From contig NC_082687.1 of the NCBI RefSeq assembly GCF_949987515.2, positions 116,045,838-116,109,837 on the forward strand: a DNA stretch of 64,000 nt. Reading direction: 5' to 3'. The notes below the pieces were generated by a model, which saw nothing but the letters and a program-made list of their open reading frames with translations, was not told the DNA's origin and searched no databases. Positions 10,951 through 23,760 of this stretch are shown piece by piece; the first letter of the stretch is position 1, and every line of letters starts with the position of its first letter. The position numbers and the translations under genes are program-made. This stretch comes from Delphinus delphis. Taxonomy: Eukaryota > Chordata > Mammalia > Artiodactyla > Delphinidae.

Positions 10951-13900
10951 CACACTACTTAATAATGAAGTGATCACTGAAGAAATCAAAGAGGAAATCA
11001 AAAAATACCTAGAAACAACGGAGACACGATGACCCAAAACCTATGGGTTGCAGCAAAAGCAGTTCTAAGAGGGAAGTTTATAGCAATAAATCCTACCTTA
11101 AGAAACAGGAAACATCTCAAATAAACAACCTAACCTTGCACCTAAAGCAATTAGAGAAAGAAAAAACCCAAAGTTAGCAGAAGGAAAGAAATCATAAAGA
11201 TCAGATCAGAAATAAATGAAAAAGAAATGGAGGAAACAATAGTAAAGATGAATAAAACTAAAAGCTGGTTCTTTGAGATGATAGACAAAATTGATATACT
11301 ATTAGCCAGACTCATCAACAAAGAAAGGGAGACGACTCAAATCAATAGAAAGAGAAATGAAAAAGGAGAAGTAACCACTGACACTGCAGAAATACAAAAG
11401 ATCATGAGAGATTACTACAAGCAACTCTATGCCCATAAAATGGACAACCTGGAAGAAATGGACAAATTCTTAGAAAAGCACAAATGCCAAGACTGAATCA
11501 GGAAGAAATAGAAAATATGAACAGACCAATCACAAGAACTGAAATTGAAACGGTGATTAAAAATCTTCCAACAAACAAAAGCCCAGGACCAGATGGCTTC
11601 ACAGGCGAATTCTATCAAATATTTAGAGAAGAGCTAACACCTATCCTTCTGAAACTCTTCCAAAATATAGCAGAGGGAGGAACACTCCCAAACTCATTCT
11701 ACGAGGCCACAATCACCCTGATACCAAAACCAGACAAGGATGTCACAAAGAAAGAAAACTACAGGCCCATATCACTGATGAACATAGATGCAAAAATCCT
11801 CAACAAAATACTAGCAAACAGAATCCAGGAGCACATTAAAAGGATCATACACCATGATCAAGTGGGGTTTATCCCAGGAATGCAAGGATGCTTCAATATA
11901 CACAAATCAATCAATGTGATACACCATATTAACAAACTGAAGGAGAAAAACCATATGATCATCTCAAAAGATGCAGAGAAAGCTTTCAACAAAATTCAAC
12001 ACCCATTTATGATAAAAACCCTGCAGAAAGTAGGCATAGAGGGAACTTTTCTCAACATAATAAAGGCCATATGACAACCCCCCAGCCAACGTTGTTCTCA
12101 GTGGTGAAAAACTGAAAGCATTTCCACTAAGATCAGGAACAAGACAAGGTTGCCCACTCTCACCACTATTATTCAAAATTGGAAGTTTTAGCCACAGCAA
12201 TCAGAGAAGAAAAGGAAATAAAAGGAATCCAAATTGGAAAAGAAGAAGTAAAGCTGTCACTGTTTGCAGATGACATGATACTATACATAGAGAATCCTAA
12301 AGATGCTACCAGAAAACTACTAGAGCTAATCAATCAATTTGGTAAAATAGCAGGATACAAAATTAATGCACAGAAATCTCTGGCATTCCTATACACTAAT
12401 GATGAACACTCTGAAAGTGAAATCAAGAAAACACTCCCATTTACCATTGCAAAAAAAAATAAAATATCTAGGAATAAACCTGCCTAAGGAGACAAAAGAC
12501 CTGTATGCAGAAAATTACAAGACACTGATGAAAGAAATTAAAGATGATACAAACAGATGGAGAGATATACCACGTTCTTGGACTGGAAGAATCAACATTG
12601 TGAAAATGACTCTACTACCCAAAGCAATATACAGATTCAACACCATCCCTAACAAACTACCGCTGGCATTTTTCACAGAATTAGAACAAAAAAATTTCAC
12701 AATTTGTATGGAAACACAGAAGACCCAGAATAGCCAAAGAAATCTTGAGAACGAAAAATGGAGCTGGAGGAATCAGGCTCCCTGACTTCAGACTATACTA
12801 CAAAGCTACAGTAATCAAGACAGTATGGTACTGGCACAAAAACAGAAAGATAGGTCAATGGAACATGATAGAAAGCCCAGAGATAAGCCCACACACATAT
12901 GGTCACCTTATCTTTGATAAAGGAGGCAGGAATGTACAGTTGAGAAAGGACAGCCTCTTCAATAAGTGGTGCTGGGAAAACTGGACAGCTACATGTAAAA
13001 ATATGAGATTAGATCACTCCCTAACACCATATATAAAAATAAGCTCAAAATGGATTAAAGACCTAAATGTAAGGCCAGAAACTATCAAACTCTTAGAGGA
13101 AAACGTAGGCAGAACACTCTATGACATAAATCACAGCAAGATCCTTTTGACCCACCTCCCAGAGAAATGGAAACAAAAACAGAAATAAACAAATGGGACC
13201 TAATTAAAGTTCAAAGCTTTTGCACAGCAAAGGCAACCATAAACAAGACCAAAAGACAACCCTCAGAATGGGAGAAAATATTTGCAAATGAAGCAACTGG
13301 CAAAGGATTAATCTCCAAAATTTACAAGCAGCTCATGCAGTTCAATAACAAAAAAACAAACAATCTAATCCAAAAATGGGCAGAAGACCTAAATAGACAT
13401 TTCTCCAAAGAAGATATACAGATTGCCAACAAACACATGAAAGAATGTCAACATCATTAATCATTAGAGAAATGCAAATCAAAACTACAATGAGATATCA
13501 GCTCACACCAGTCAGAATGGCCATCATCAAAAAATCTACAAACAATAAATGCTGGAGAGGGTGTGGAGAAAAGGGAACCCTCTTGCACTGCTGGTGGGAA
13601 TGTGAATTGGTACAGCCACTATGGAGAACAGTATGGAGGTTCCTTAAAAAACTAAAAATAGAACTACCATATGACCCAAAAATCCCACTACTGGGCATAT
13701 ATCCTGAGAAAACTATAATTCAAAAAGAGTCATGTACCAAAATATTCATTGCAGCTCTATTTACAATAGTCAGGAGATTGAACAACCTAAGTGTCCATCA
13801 TCGGATGAATGGATAAAAAAGATGTGGGACAAATATACAATGGAATATTAGTCATAAAAAGAAACGAAATTGAGCTATTACTAATGAGGTGGATGGACCT

Positions 13901-14342
13901 AGAATCTGTCATACAGAGTGAAGTAAGTCAGAAGGAGAAAGACAAATACCGTATGCTAACACATATATATGGAATTTAAGAAAAAAAAATTTCATGAAGA
14001 ACTTAGGGGTAAGACAGGAATAAAGACAGAGACCTACTTGAGAATAGACTTGAGGATATGGGCAGGGGAAAGGGTAAGCTGTGACAAAGCGAGAGAGTGG
14101 CATGGACATATATACACTACCAAACATAAAATAGATAGCTAGTGGGAAGCAGCCGCATAGCACAGGGAGATCAGCTCGATGCTTTGTGACCACCTAGAGG
14201 GGTAGGATAGGGAGGGTGGGAGAGAGGGAGATGCAAGAGGGAGGAGAGTTGGGAACATATGTATATGTATAACTGATTCACTTTGTTATAAAACAGAAAC
14301 TAACACACCATTGTAAAGCAATTATACTCCAATAAAGATGTA
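10951..14342 (+). mobile_element. L1-3: 5'-truncated, best preserved L1 in window
   Basis: About 3.4 kb, starting between the endonuclease and reverse transcriptase parts of ORF2 and running through a complete 3' UTR to AATAAAG (about 14330) and a poly(A) stretch at 14342-14351. The ending matches the recent cetacean L1 subfamily. Damage is light (a handful of frameshifts), which suggests a fairly recent insertion. I could not find a convincing target-site duplication: the left junction near 10951 is blurred by the match of flank and element. Confidence 0.95.
10955..13979 (+). pseudogene. L1-3 ORF2 remnant (reverse transcriptase and C-terminal domain)
   Basis: The frame is open in blocks: 11227-11496, 11484-12074, 12179-12487, 12366-12785, 12745-13188, 13167-13460 and 13445-13816, joined by frameshifts. 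Visible landmarks are [12 protein letters not shown] (about 11580), the template-grip region with [20 protein letters not shown] (about 11757-11816), [13 protein letters not shown] (about 11850), [13 protein letters not shown] (about 12136-12174), the catalytic FADDM (about 12265) and the cysteine motif [18 protein letters not shown] (about 13551-13604). One frameshift lies just after GTRQGCP and another near 12460 in an A run. The stop is at about 13979. The endonuclease is missing, so it cannot retrotranspose. Confidence 0.93.
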
Positions 14343-14599
14343 AAAAAAAAACAACCTATAGAGGAATTTAGGAAAATTGGTGTTTTTTAAATATTTAATT
14401 TTTCAATCAGTAAATATAGTTTATCCTTCCATTTCTCTCATTCAATGTCAATGAATAATACTTTAAAACTCATAGATATTTAACATATCTTTTGTTAGTC
14501 ATCCCTAAATAATTGATGATTTGGGTAATATTATAAATGGGATTTTTTCCAATTGTTGTTAGCATATAGAAATATTTTTGATAACCTTGTACCCCATGA

Positions 14600-15700
14600 T
14601 CTAGCTAATTTTGCTTATTAATTTTAATAGCTTATTTCAGATACTTTTGGATTTTCCAAATATTTACTTCTTCATTTTCAATATTTGTTTTTTATTCTTT
14701 CTCTCCTACCCTATTTTAGTGGCAATAATGTTCAGATTTGATTAGAAGTGATATTGGATATCCTTGTCTTTTTCCCAACCTGAAAGGGAAAATATTGACT
14801 ATTTCAGCATTAAATACAATTTTAGCTGTAGGGTTTTTTTTTAAAGATTCTTTTTATCATGTAATGAAAATTTTTATTTCTAAAGTTTTCTAAGAATTTT
14901 TATCATGAACAAGTATTGAATTTTATCAAATCCTTTATCTTCATACCTTAAGATGATTATACATTTTGTTTCTTATTTAATCTGTTAATGTGATGACTTC
15001 GTTGATTTTTCAGTATAAACCAGCCTCACATTCACGAAATTAAACTTACTTGGTGATTACCTATAAATGTTTTTGTATACCACTTTGAATTAGGAACTAC
15101 ATTTGTGAACATTTTATTTAGGTTTTTGTGTATATGTTTAAGAGAGATATCTGCTTCTAATTTCTGCTTTCAACAAGTTTTAGTGTCAAGGTTATTGTAG
15201 AATCAAAAAGTGATTTGGGAAGTCATTCCAATTTTATTATTAGGAAAAACTTGATAAGACTGATACAAGTCCTTTCTTAGATGTTTGGAAGAATTCCTTG
15301 TAAACCATGTGAGCTTAAAGATAGGTGCACGTGCATGGATGTGTGACTGTAGGTTTCCATTACAGATCCAATTTGTTGAATAGGACCATTCATATTATCT
15401 CTTTCTTCTAATGCCAATTTTGGTGAGCTATGTATTATAAGGATTTGTCCATTATTTCAAAATTTTTAACTTAATTGGTATACATTAGTCATAATATCCT
15501 TTTATCTGTTGGATCTGGATTGATGCTCTATTGTTTGTTCTGGTATAAAAAATTTATGTTATCTGTTTTTCTTGATAATACTTGGTAGGGATTTATCAAT
15601 TTAATTAAAATTTTCAAAGAATCAAATTCTGGATCTATTTTATATCTATCTCATACCCTTTTCCTCTTACTATTTCTTTTGTTCTATTTCTTTGAGCTTA
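14600..15700 (-). mobile_element. Old, decayed L1 fragment, reverse orientation
   Basis: On the minus strand this reads as L1 ORF2. A stretch like gattctttgaaaa...aaattgataaa (linker before the reverse transcriptase) is at about 15595-15635. Pieces like gataaaattcaatact, then catgataaaaa (the [10 protein letters not shown] region) are at about 14860-14935, followed by aaaaagacaaggatatcc (the TRQGCP region) near 14760-14780. Divergence is heavy, with no open frame. It is the only L1 here that clearly lies on the minus strand. Edges are uncertain by 100 bases or more. Confidence 0.6.
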
Positions 15701-15939
15701 ACTTGCTTTTTCCCCCCACAAACTTCTTGAAATGAAAGCTTAAATCAATGACTTAACATTTCTTCCTTTCTAAAGTGTCCGTTTAGAGCTCAAAATTATG
15801 CTTTAAAATTATATTACATGCTTTACAGACATACTGTATAATTCACATGTCCCCTACTTGATTATTTTCAAATCAGTGATTATTTTGAACTTTTAATCAA
15901 CTCTTGGTCTCTTTTTATTATCTAGTCTGTTATTATTTT

Positions 15940-16490
15940 TTCTTGTTTGTCAGTCATGTGTTCCCATTTTTATCATGTCTCATAAATTTTGAGCAGATGC
16001 CAAACATCGTATATTAAAAGCCGTACAGGCTCTGGTCAATGTTATTTTTGGCAGACAGAATGCCAGTTGATCACTTTCATTCTGTCCAGGCTAGATTTGA
16101 GGCTTAGTTAAGACTATTTCAGTTTTATGTTTGTATTATAACCACTTTAGTTATCTACTTTTATTATGTTTACTTATTTATTATCTATTATTCAATACTA
16201 TTTAATATTACTCCAAAACTTACTGGTTTAAACAATATTTATTATCTCATGGTTCTTATAGACCAGAAATCTGAGAATAACTTAGCTGAATCTTGTGCTT
16301 CAGAGACTTTCATAGGCAGAAACCAAGATATCATCAGGGCAGCAGTGCTTACTCATGTGATTATTGACAGATTTCAGTTCTCATGGGCTCTTGCTTGAGG
16401 GCCTCAATTCCTCATTGACTGTTGGCTGGAGACCATGCTCAGTTCATTGCCACATGGACTTCACCATGGGGAGCTCAACATGGTATAAAT
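15940..16490 (+). repeat. Ancient mammalian interspersed repeats, family not named
   Basis: Two pieces. 15960-16150 contains a ttgagcagatgccaaacatcgtatat motif seen in a common old mammalian repeat. 16185-16490 resembles the old repeat whose consensus runs ccaaaacttagtggcttaaaacaacaa...ttattatctcacagttctgtgg and later cacatggacttc...catggnnagctcaacatgg. The same type of repeat recurs at 54935 and 57725. I recognise the sequence type but am not sure of the family name. Confidence 0.55.
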
Positions 16491-17360
16491 ATCACAATAT
16501 AAAATATGTCATAGTAGAGCTCAACATTTGCTCTTGAGTAGTAACCATTACTCCTAAGTCATGGTCCTACCATCATCACAGTTGAAAGTCTGAGATGTTT
16601 TCTGAAGTACTTTCACCATGATGAGACTTGAAATCCACTTTCTCTTTCGTCAGGATTACACAGTTGCTGAAATCTCTTCTCAATTCTTCAGCTTCCCAGT
16701 TACTCTTTGCTGTTTGCTTCCTGAAGTGCACATCCTGTGCATGCCCAGACAATACCTTCTCTCTGGATTTTTGTCCTGTGTGTTTTAACTTCCTGGCCAG
16801 TCCTGAGCATTCTGCACTCTGTCATTTCTGACCCTGCACTTTTCTGATTAGGTACAATCTCCCTGAACCAAAATTGTAGTAATGCACTCTGAGAAAAGTT
16901 TGAATTTGAGTTAATCTTAGGGGTTTATTTCCTTTTAAGGATCATCGTCCTGCAAAACTTCCTGCCTGTTTGGATTGCTGTCTTAAATACCTTATAAGCG
17001 TTGCTTTACATTTGTGTCCAGTAATTTTTTTTCCACCTGGAGGGTTCATCAGATACAGTATATACTATTAAAACCATGTATCACTATTAACTCCTACTAG
17101 GTTTATAAGTAATATAAGATTTTTAAAATAAAAAGTTTTATATTTTAGTATATTTAATGTCACTTTTCTTCTTTTTGAACAAGAGTTTCCATTTTTAAAT
17201 TTTGCACTGAGCCCCACAAATTATATAGCTATCCATGATTCCTAAATAACTATTACCATATACCCTAAAACCAATAAATTAATTTAAATGGTATTTTTCA
17301 ATAAAGCATTTTACTTGATATGGCAGAGACTTGGTAACGCTTCTCTAAAACCAGTTTCTC
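16491..17360. other. No gene or clear repeat seen
   Basis: AT-rich sequence without recognisable features. The open stretch at 16628-16831 is short, isolated and matches nothing I know. Confidence 0.45.
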
Positions 17361-17364
17361 TTCT

Positions 17365-17660
17365 CTATGTGCAAAAGGTTAGTCCATATTTCCCAGACTC
17401 CCTGGCCATTAGGTATAACTATATGGCTAAATTCTAGTCAATATATTGGATTGGCCACAAAGTGAAAGCCTCATGCCCCACTTCCAGGCCTAACCCATAA
17501 AAGCCTGCACTCTGACTCTTCATGCGCTTATCCTTGGTTCAATATGGATGAGCACAGAGACCTTGGAAGCCATGGTGGGAAGTATATAGTACAGGAGAAA
17601 ATAATCATCTGTGTTTCTTGGTGACCACTAGGAAGAAAGCTGCCTGTTGGTCAGGAACAT
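17365..17660 (+). repeat. Ancient LTR-like repeat, family not named
   Basis: Contains ttcccagactccctggcc...ctaaattctagtcaatatattgg and cacttccaggcctaacccataaaa, followed by a gaccactaggaagaaagctgcctgttggtcaggaac ending. This is the layout of a common old mammalian repeat with a TATA-like (cataaaa) middle. A related copy may lie at 52820-53230. Highly diverged, no open frame. Confidence 0.45.
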
Positions 17661-19079
17661 TGTTTGGGACTTTACACAAAAAAAACAATTATATTTTTTG
17701 ACACATTATCTTCTTGTCTGTGTTTACTTTGACACCTAGCATTTCCATTAGTATAGTTTGTCAAACCAAATTCTTTGGTAGCAAATACAAATACCAAGGC
17801 CATTCATTCATTTCATTTTACAATACATTAATTACCTCCAAGGAACAAGTCCTTGATGTTAATATAAAATATATGTTGGTGGAAGGAGGTTGGAAATGAA
17901 ATTGGCAATGTTGCATATGTGTTTATATCCATCACAATCCTTTCTGTTGCAACTAAGGTAAGGGTCATTTGAATATATTTGAGATAATTTTTTGCCCATA
18001 TTTTAACATGAAATATGAGAACATTTACAAATCTATACTCTTGATAGTATATCAAGGATTCAGTTCTCAGAAAATCCCAAAGTCTGGAATTCCCTTTAAT
18101 ATATTTTAAGGTGACAATAGTTTGGCAGATTTTATGTATTTCTTAAGCCTAAATTATGGTTTACATTTATTATGAATTGAAATAAAATGACTTAAAAAGG
18201 AATGATTTCAAACAGCATTAATAGTAATATAATAGCATATTTCAACTAATTTTTATCATTTATTTCTAAATTACTTTCCTTTAAATTTATATGAGCACAC
18301 CTCTTCATTTGTCACTACATTTGAAATCAACTTTCCTGTATAAGCTTGTGTGTTCTTCCTTTTGCAATGTTTTCTCACCCCACAGAGTATGTCTTATGAT
18401 ACTTTATCTGTAGCTCTGTACTGCCTCTAAGATCATTGAATGTGATTTCTTGAGAATGAAATTAATAGTTTTGTTTGGGTCTCACCAACTCTTGAGAGAA
18501 TAGGAATGACATCTGCTATAAATTACCAAGGAAGTTTAGTACAAATAGAAGAAACAGCAGTAAGTTTTAAAAAATAATCCTCTAAATTCAATCTGTCTAG
18601 GGAAACAGCATATAATCTATCCTGATGTTTATATAAATATCGAAATAGAATAATGCACTGCAAAGAGACAATGTATTATTACATTAAACACTGTGGCATT
18701 TTGTGATTAATATGATAGTAAACTAGTCATAGCTATCGATAAGCCTCAAGTCAGTCCTGAAGGAAGAAGAGTGGCTCACTAAGAATAAGATGAAAAAGAA
18801 AAAATCCAGAAATAAAGGGAAATGGAATTCAGGAATGTCTCAATTTTAACCAAAATCATTTTCCGGAGAAATTACAACTTTCAAATATTTGGGAGACTAT
18901 GTTGTAGAACAGAGAGTATACTCATTCTATGGGGCCTCAAATGGCAGAATTGGAATCATTATGATAGAACTATAAGGAAGCAAATTTCAGCTCAATGAAA
19001 TAAAGGCAGGCATCATAGCTTGAGCAAGTCATCTTGGAAAAAAATAAGTCTTTTTCACCAGAGACATTACAGTTGGTAG
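17661..19079. other. Unassigned AT-rich DNA, no gene seen
   Basis: No exon, RNA gene or recognisable element. Open stretches at 17714-17899 and 17828-18055 lie on opposite strands over partly the same DNA, as expected by chance. Confidence 0.45.
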
Positions 19080-19515
19080 ATAGAGTAGGCTGACTCATAA
19101 CCCCCCAAAAGATATGTCCAAATCCTAATCCCTGAAACCTATGAAAGTTATCTTATTTGGAGAAAGAATCTTTGCAGATGTAGTTAAGTTAAGATCCAGG
19201 TCATATTTTCCAAATGGGCCCTAAATCCAAGGAGAAAGGACCTTATAAGAGACACAGAGGAGAAGGCAGGCACAGAAGAGAATGTGACGTGAAGATGAAA
19301 GAGAAATCGGAGTGCTGTGGCCTCAAGCCAAGGAAGCCAGCAACCACTAGCATCTAGAAGCATGGAGAGAATTTGCCTCTAGAGCTTCTTAAGGAGTGTC
19401 TGCTGGCACCTGGATTTTGAACTTCTGGCCACCAGAACTATGAGAGAATAAGATTCGGTTATTTTAAGCCACTAAGTTTGTGGTAATTTCTTGTGGAAAC
19501 CATAAGAAACACACA
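19080..19515 (+). mobile_element. Old solo LTR, MaLR (ERVL-related) type
   Basis: The order of motifs is that of MaLR LTRs of the MLT/MST kind: ccccccaaaagatatgtccaaatcctaa at the start, then ttatttggagaaagaatctttgcagatgtagttaagttaagat, gggccctaaatccaa, ccttataagagacacag, caagccaaggaagccagcaaccac, and the end cttctggccaccagaactatgagagaataag with ttttaagccactaagtttgtggtaattt. No internal viral genes flank it, so it is a solo LTR. Divergence is typical of elements older than the cetacean lineage. Confidence 0.8.
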
Positions 19516-21319
19516 ACTGATGAATATCAATCTAGAATATAAATGGAATTCAAGCACTGATAGGAAGATTATAATGTATGATAATTATATTCTTCCTCCA
19601 AAAACTTCCTACCATCTTTTTGAACATTTTCAGAAATTTATCTGGCGATGTAGAGGCATTGATGCTATTTCCAATAGCTTCCAAAAGAGGAAATTTAGGA
19701 TGATTACTCTGTTTTAGGTGTTTTGCATTCAAAGTAAATTCTGTGAGAACATTTTTCCCATGAAAATTATGATGGAATTAATAAAAATTTCAGAAAATTG
19801 CAAACTAAATGTTTACAAAACTATCAAACACATTACCCAGTACAGAGTTTTAATATATTTTCTTTCTTTCCATTTCCTGCCCTTTTATCTTCTTTTTTAT
19901 TTCCATATTGTAAGCAAGCATATGCATCCTCTATAAATTCCAAATAAATTTGATCTTCTATAGAAAAAAATAAAAGAATTGCTATGATGTATCTCTCCTA
20001 GGCTCCATATTTCTTACTTTATATTTTTAGCTTTGCTATTTTCTCTTCCTAACACAAAATGTAAAAGAACTTGGCAGAACTATTTGTCTCCCTTTTAGTT
20101 AGAAAATACTTGTGCAGAATTTCAAGAGGGTTTTTGTTGTTGTTGTTTAGAGTGAACTTGACCTAATCTCTCAGTTTGTTTGCCCTCATGCCTAAGAGGG
20201 ACAAAGGAGTCCAGGAAAAGAGGACAGAGTATTGTTTCAACTTGAAGACACCTGGCCTTTTGTGCCCAGGCTTACGTAGCTAAATACCTGCATAACGTAT
20301 ACTTGGGTAAATGATTCCGGTAAGAGGACAGCTAAACTCTGTGCTTGAGTTTTCTTCCTGGAATTCAACGCAGTGGAACTGTAAAAGATTAGGATTTTAT
20401 TTTCTTTCAAATATTGCTTGGAATGTTTTCTTGGAAGCAATGCAGACAAATTATTGCAGTGTTTAGGAATCATTTGCATGAATAGAGATGATATTTTTCA
20501 AATGTTTGATTTAAGCTTTGGTGGTCTTTCTGAAACTGCCAAATGTCATTTATAATTGCTAGTGAAAGGAAATGTTAGTATGAAATAGTCCAAGTCTATA
20601 ATCCAAAACCATTTTCAAATTATTTTTGTAAAGGTTAGCAATGTTTTTATCTGCAACATTTCCTGATTAAACACATTTTGGTTTGATGAGTTGGCCGTCT
20701 CTGTAGACACCTGGCAAAAAGAAAAGTCTGGTAAAAAGATGTATAAGAGGATCACCAAGTTGGCATAACAAGGTAGAAACCACCAACATGTCCTGTAGAT
20801 AACTTAAATTGTAATTAGTATTTTTTTTCCTGAATCTCACCATTAAATGGAGTTCCAGAGTTCATAATTAATATATTTCCCTCTTTCATGTGTGTTTGTT
20901 TATGCACATCTGTAGGTAAGATGACAATTCCTTGATAAGCCACACAGAAAGCAAAATTGACAGAAAAAAGTTCTTGTTAACCCCTTCTCCTTAAATTTCA
21001 CTCTTAACTTTGTCTGAATGTCTAATTCACAAATGAGTACTTCATTATCTTTAAAGTCTTCTAGAATAGCTGAGACAGGATGACACAAGCACACATACAC
21101 ACATATACATGTACATACACATACATGTACTCAAGTGTATAGAAACTTAAAAAGATAGTCAGAGAATAAATAAAAATCAGTATGGATAACTTTAAAGAAC
21201 ATAAAGTGCCCTGGGGCCTCCATTTTAATCAGAGGTGGAAGAGAGACCCCTTGGATGTTTCATAACTTAGAGTGGTTCAGAAGTACAAGACAGGAGATAC
21301 AATGCAATCATGACTGTAA
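19516..21319. other. Unassigned AT-rich DNA with a CA/TA simple stretch
   Basis: No gene recognised. The only structure noted is a purine-pyrimidine alternating stretch of aca/tac units at about 21088-21130. The open stretches at 19493-19936 and 20237-20479 are short, without similarity that I recognise. Confidence 0.45.
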
Positions 21320-22440
21320 TCGTTAAGTCACTCTATCCTTTCTATACTACTCTACACATTACTCCCACAAATTCATCATTCCACTACTGACATTTCTCAC
21401 ATCCATACCACTATGGTCACTGGATCCCCCAGTCCATCATAAATAAACTCTCCTTCATCCTTAACCTCCACACGGATAATTTTTTACATCCCCTTGTCCT
21501 ATACATCTCTTTGTTCCTAAAAGATATTATTTTTCTTGCAGCCATCTTCGATGGTGGCTGTTGCTTTTCCTACACCTTCATCAGTCATGAGCAATGGCGA
21601 CATCTTCCTTTCAGATGACAGAACTCCCCTCTTCTACACTGAAATGATGCCCAGCCCACTGGACTAACAATTTATTCCTTGCTTTAACTCCTTATTTGTC
21701 TCACATTCTTCTTGATTGTGGATCCGTGTCTGATTTTTTTTTTTAATCTGGTATCACCAGAACCTTCAAGAGCCTTCCTTTTTGCATTTTTTGTCAACCC
21801 AACTTGACTTGTTGATACAACTGACCATATCAAATATTATGCTCAAAAAACTGAGAAATCCTGAATGGAATAAAAATAGATCATGCTTTTTCAGTCCTTA
21901 ATACTTTTCGTTTAACTATTTATTTTAGCAGTTCCCTCTTCTCAAACAATAGATCTCCAACTTTAGCATATTTCTCCAGACCTCTCACCCAAATTTCCCT
22001 CTCTTTACTAATAAGACCAATTACCTTCTAAATTCCAAATCCAGTGGAAAATTTTCAGCCCTTATCTCTACTGGAGTTCTCTAAATACTGTATGTTGGTG
22101 AATTATATATATATATATACATATATATAATTCTCATATATATACATATATTTCCCATCTTTCTCTCATGTCCTCATCAAGTTTTCCTTACCAGTCTTCT
22201 TCATCAGCTCACCCTTTGATTTGATTCCTTTAGAACATCTATACTCAGACATTTTTCTCCTCTATGTTCTGTGTATAGGTGCTTTCATTCACAATATGGT
22301 GCTAATTTTCTCTTTTAACTCCTGTCCTGGCCTCACTTCGTGTTTCCAGACCTATTTAAAGAGTCAAAACATCTGTTTAATGAATTATAACACCTGGAAT
22401 TTCCATACGCACTTGAAACAAGTACTTTTCTTATAACTCC
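21320..22440 (+). repeat. Probable L2 LINE fragments
   Basis: The pieces at 22220-22440 follow the L2 consensus around the reverse transcriptase: a ttctcttttaactcctgtcctggcctcact stretch, then a run comparable to ccaactgnctacttgacatctcc. The part near 21795-21835 (gttgatacaactgaccatatc) resembles the L2 stretch gacacagttgatcactccc. No open frame survives. It is split by a (TA)n stretch at about 22103-22146. Edges and the leftmost 250 bases are uncertain. Confidence 0.5.
22103..22146. repeat. (TA)n simple repeat
   Basis: Alternating ta dinucleotides with a few c interruptions (tatatacatatatata). Simple sequence within the L2-like region. Confidence 0.9.
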
Positions 22441-22469
22441 TATCCTACTTATTTACCCAGATAAATTAA

Positions 22470-22960
22470 ATCAATAGAATCCAGTCAGGAAAACAAAGCC
22501 CAGACTGAAATTTCATGTAGGAAATTTGTTATGGAGAACAGTTATGAAAGTTATGAAGTTATTAGATGAATTGAAAGGGCAAACAATGAGACACTGTGAG
22601 ACAATCCAGAGTTTAGCAAGAGAAGGAAACCATTACCATCCCTTAGTTTGCCAGAGCCCAGGAGTCTGAGCCACTAGGCAGGAACTGTTAAAACAGAAGA
22701 AGAACTGCCATAGGAACTAGATGCACAGAAGAAATAGAGCCCTTTCCAGGGACACAGACAGAAACAGAAAAAAATGGGAAAGCAAAGAGGAAATAGAGCC
22801 CTTTCCAGGGACATAGATAGAAACAGAAAAAAATCTCTGGCTTCTCTGGCTCTCCAGCCTCCAATCTCTCCTTGTGATATTTGCCAGAGCCAGTGAGCAA
22901 GGGAACTTGGGATATGGTGCAGTGGTTAGCCTCTGGCTACTCAGAATAGAGCAGAGGATG
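22470..22960. repeat. Ancient LTR-like repeat with a 59-base tandem duplication
   Basis: The beginning (ccagtcaggaaaacaaagccc ... aggaaatttgttatgg) resembles an old mammalian LTR-derived repeat, but I cannot name the family or be sure of its strand. Inside, gaaatagagccctttccaggg starts at 22731 and again at 22790, so a unit of 59 bases is present nearly twice, with a few differences between the copies. No coding potential that I trust. Confidence 0.45.
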
Positions 22961-23524
22961 AGCAAGAAATTGATTTGCGAACAATCATGCAAATGACTAG
23001 CAACCCAGAAATGACGAATGAATCAGGGCCTTCCTGCAAGCTGTTTTGGTTTTGGGATATCTTTGCCCAACCTTGTGATTGCATCTATGTACTATTCTGT
23101 GACAACACCAGAGAGACACTCTTTTCCACCTGCTCTATATTTCCCTTGTTCTGTCTTTAACAGTCTACTGAAACATGGCTGCTCAGTGTATCCATTTTTG
23201 TCTACTGAATGTTTGCTGTTTTTAAATACCAGTTTGGTGTTTAATAATTCCAGTAAAATCAGAAAGGAAATTTATTGAGCTTTGAAATATTTTGTCTCAA
23301 AATCACTACACTGAAGTCTAAGATAAGCAAGTACAACTTTATAGACTCCTTATCTCACAGCTCCTGCTAGCCATATAGACAATGTTCTTTTTCCATAATG
23401 TAAAAATGCCCACTTTTGTAATCTCTCTTTAATCAAAGATAACTAAAAATAAAATTTTTATACTCTCCCATCTATTCCTGGTATTATATCTTAGGAACAT
23501 ATCTAATTCACAGCTGAGGAGGCA
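22961..23524. other. No gene or clear repeat seen
   Basis: Two overlapping open stretches (22975-23160, 23018-23278) in different frames match nothing I know. There is no start or splice context that would support an exon. Confidence 0.4.
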
Positions 23525-23760
23525 ATGTAGTATACTAGGAAGCAGACAGATTCAAAAGTCAGATTTTGTAGGTTAAAATTCTGACTCCATCACTACCAAC
23601 AAATTACTCTGGTCAAGTTATTTAATCTCAATGTACCACAGTTCCCATATTTGAAAATAGAATGGATGATCTATTTTATAAGGTTATGGCAAGGTTTAAC
23701 AGAGACAAGATAGATAAAAATCTTTGAAAAACACCTGTACTCGGTATGTACTTTATAAGT
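23525..23760 (+). mobile_element. MIR SINE
   Basis: A mammalian-wide tRNA-derived SINE, read left to right. It shows the MIR order: a gtagtatac...aggaagcagacagattc head, ctgactccatcactaccaac in the core, tctggtcaagttatttaatctcaatgtaccacagttcccatatttgaaaatag, and a decayed end. Old and diverged, as expected for a family that predates placental mammals' radiation. Confidence 0.8.

Noticed and set aside
12265..12279. Intact FADDM in L1-3 as a sign of an active element
   Set aside because: The endonuclease and ORF1 are missing and several frameshifts break ORF2, so it cannot move on its own.
14342..14365. Target duplication for L1-3
   Set aside because: acaacctatagagg after the tail has no convincing partner before 10951.
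21543..21562. Inverted repeat gccatcttcgatggtggc as a regulatory hairpin
   Set aside because: Short, imperfect and isolated; no surrounding RNA gene or terminator context.
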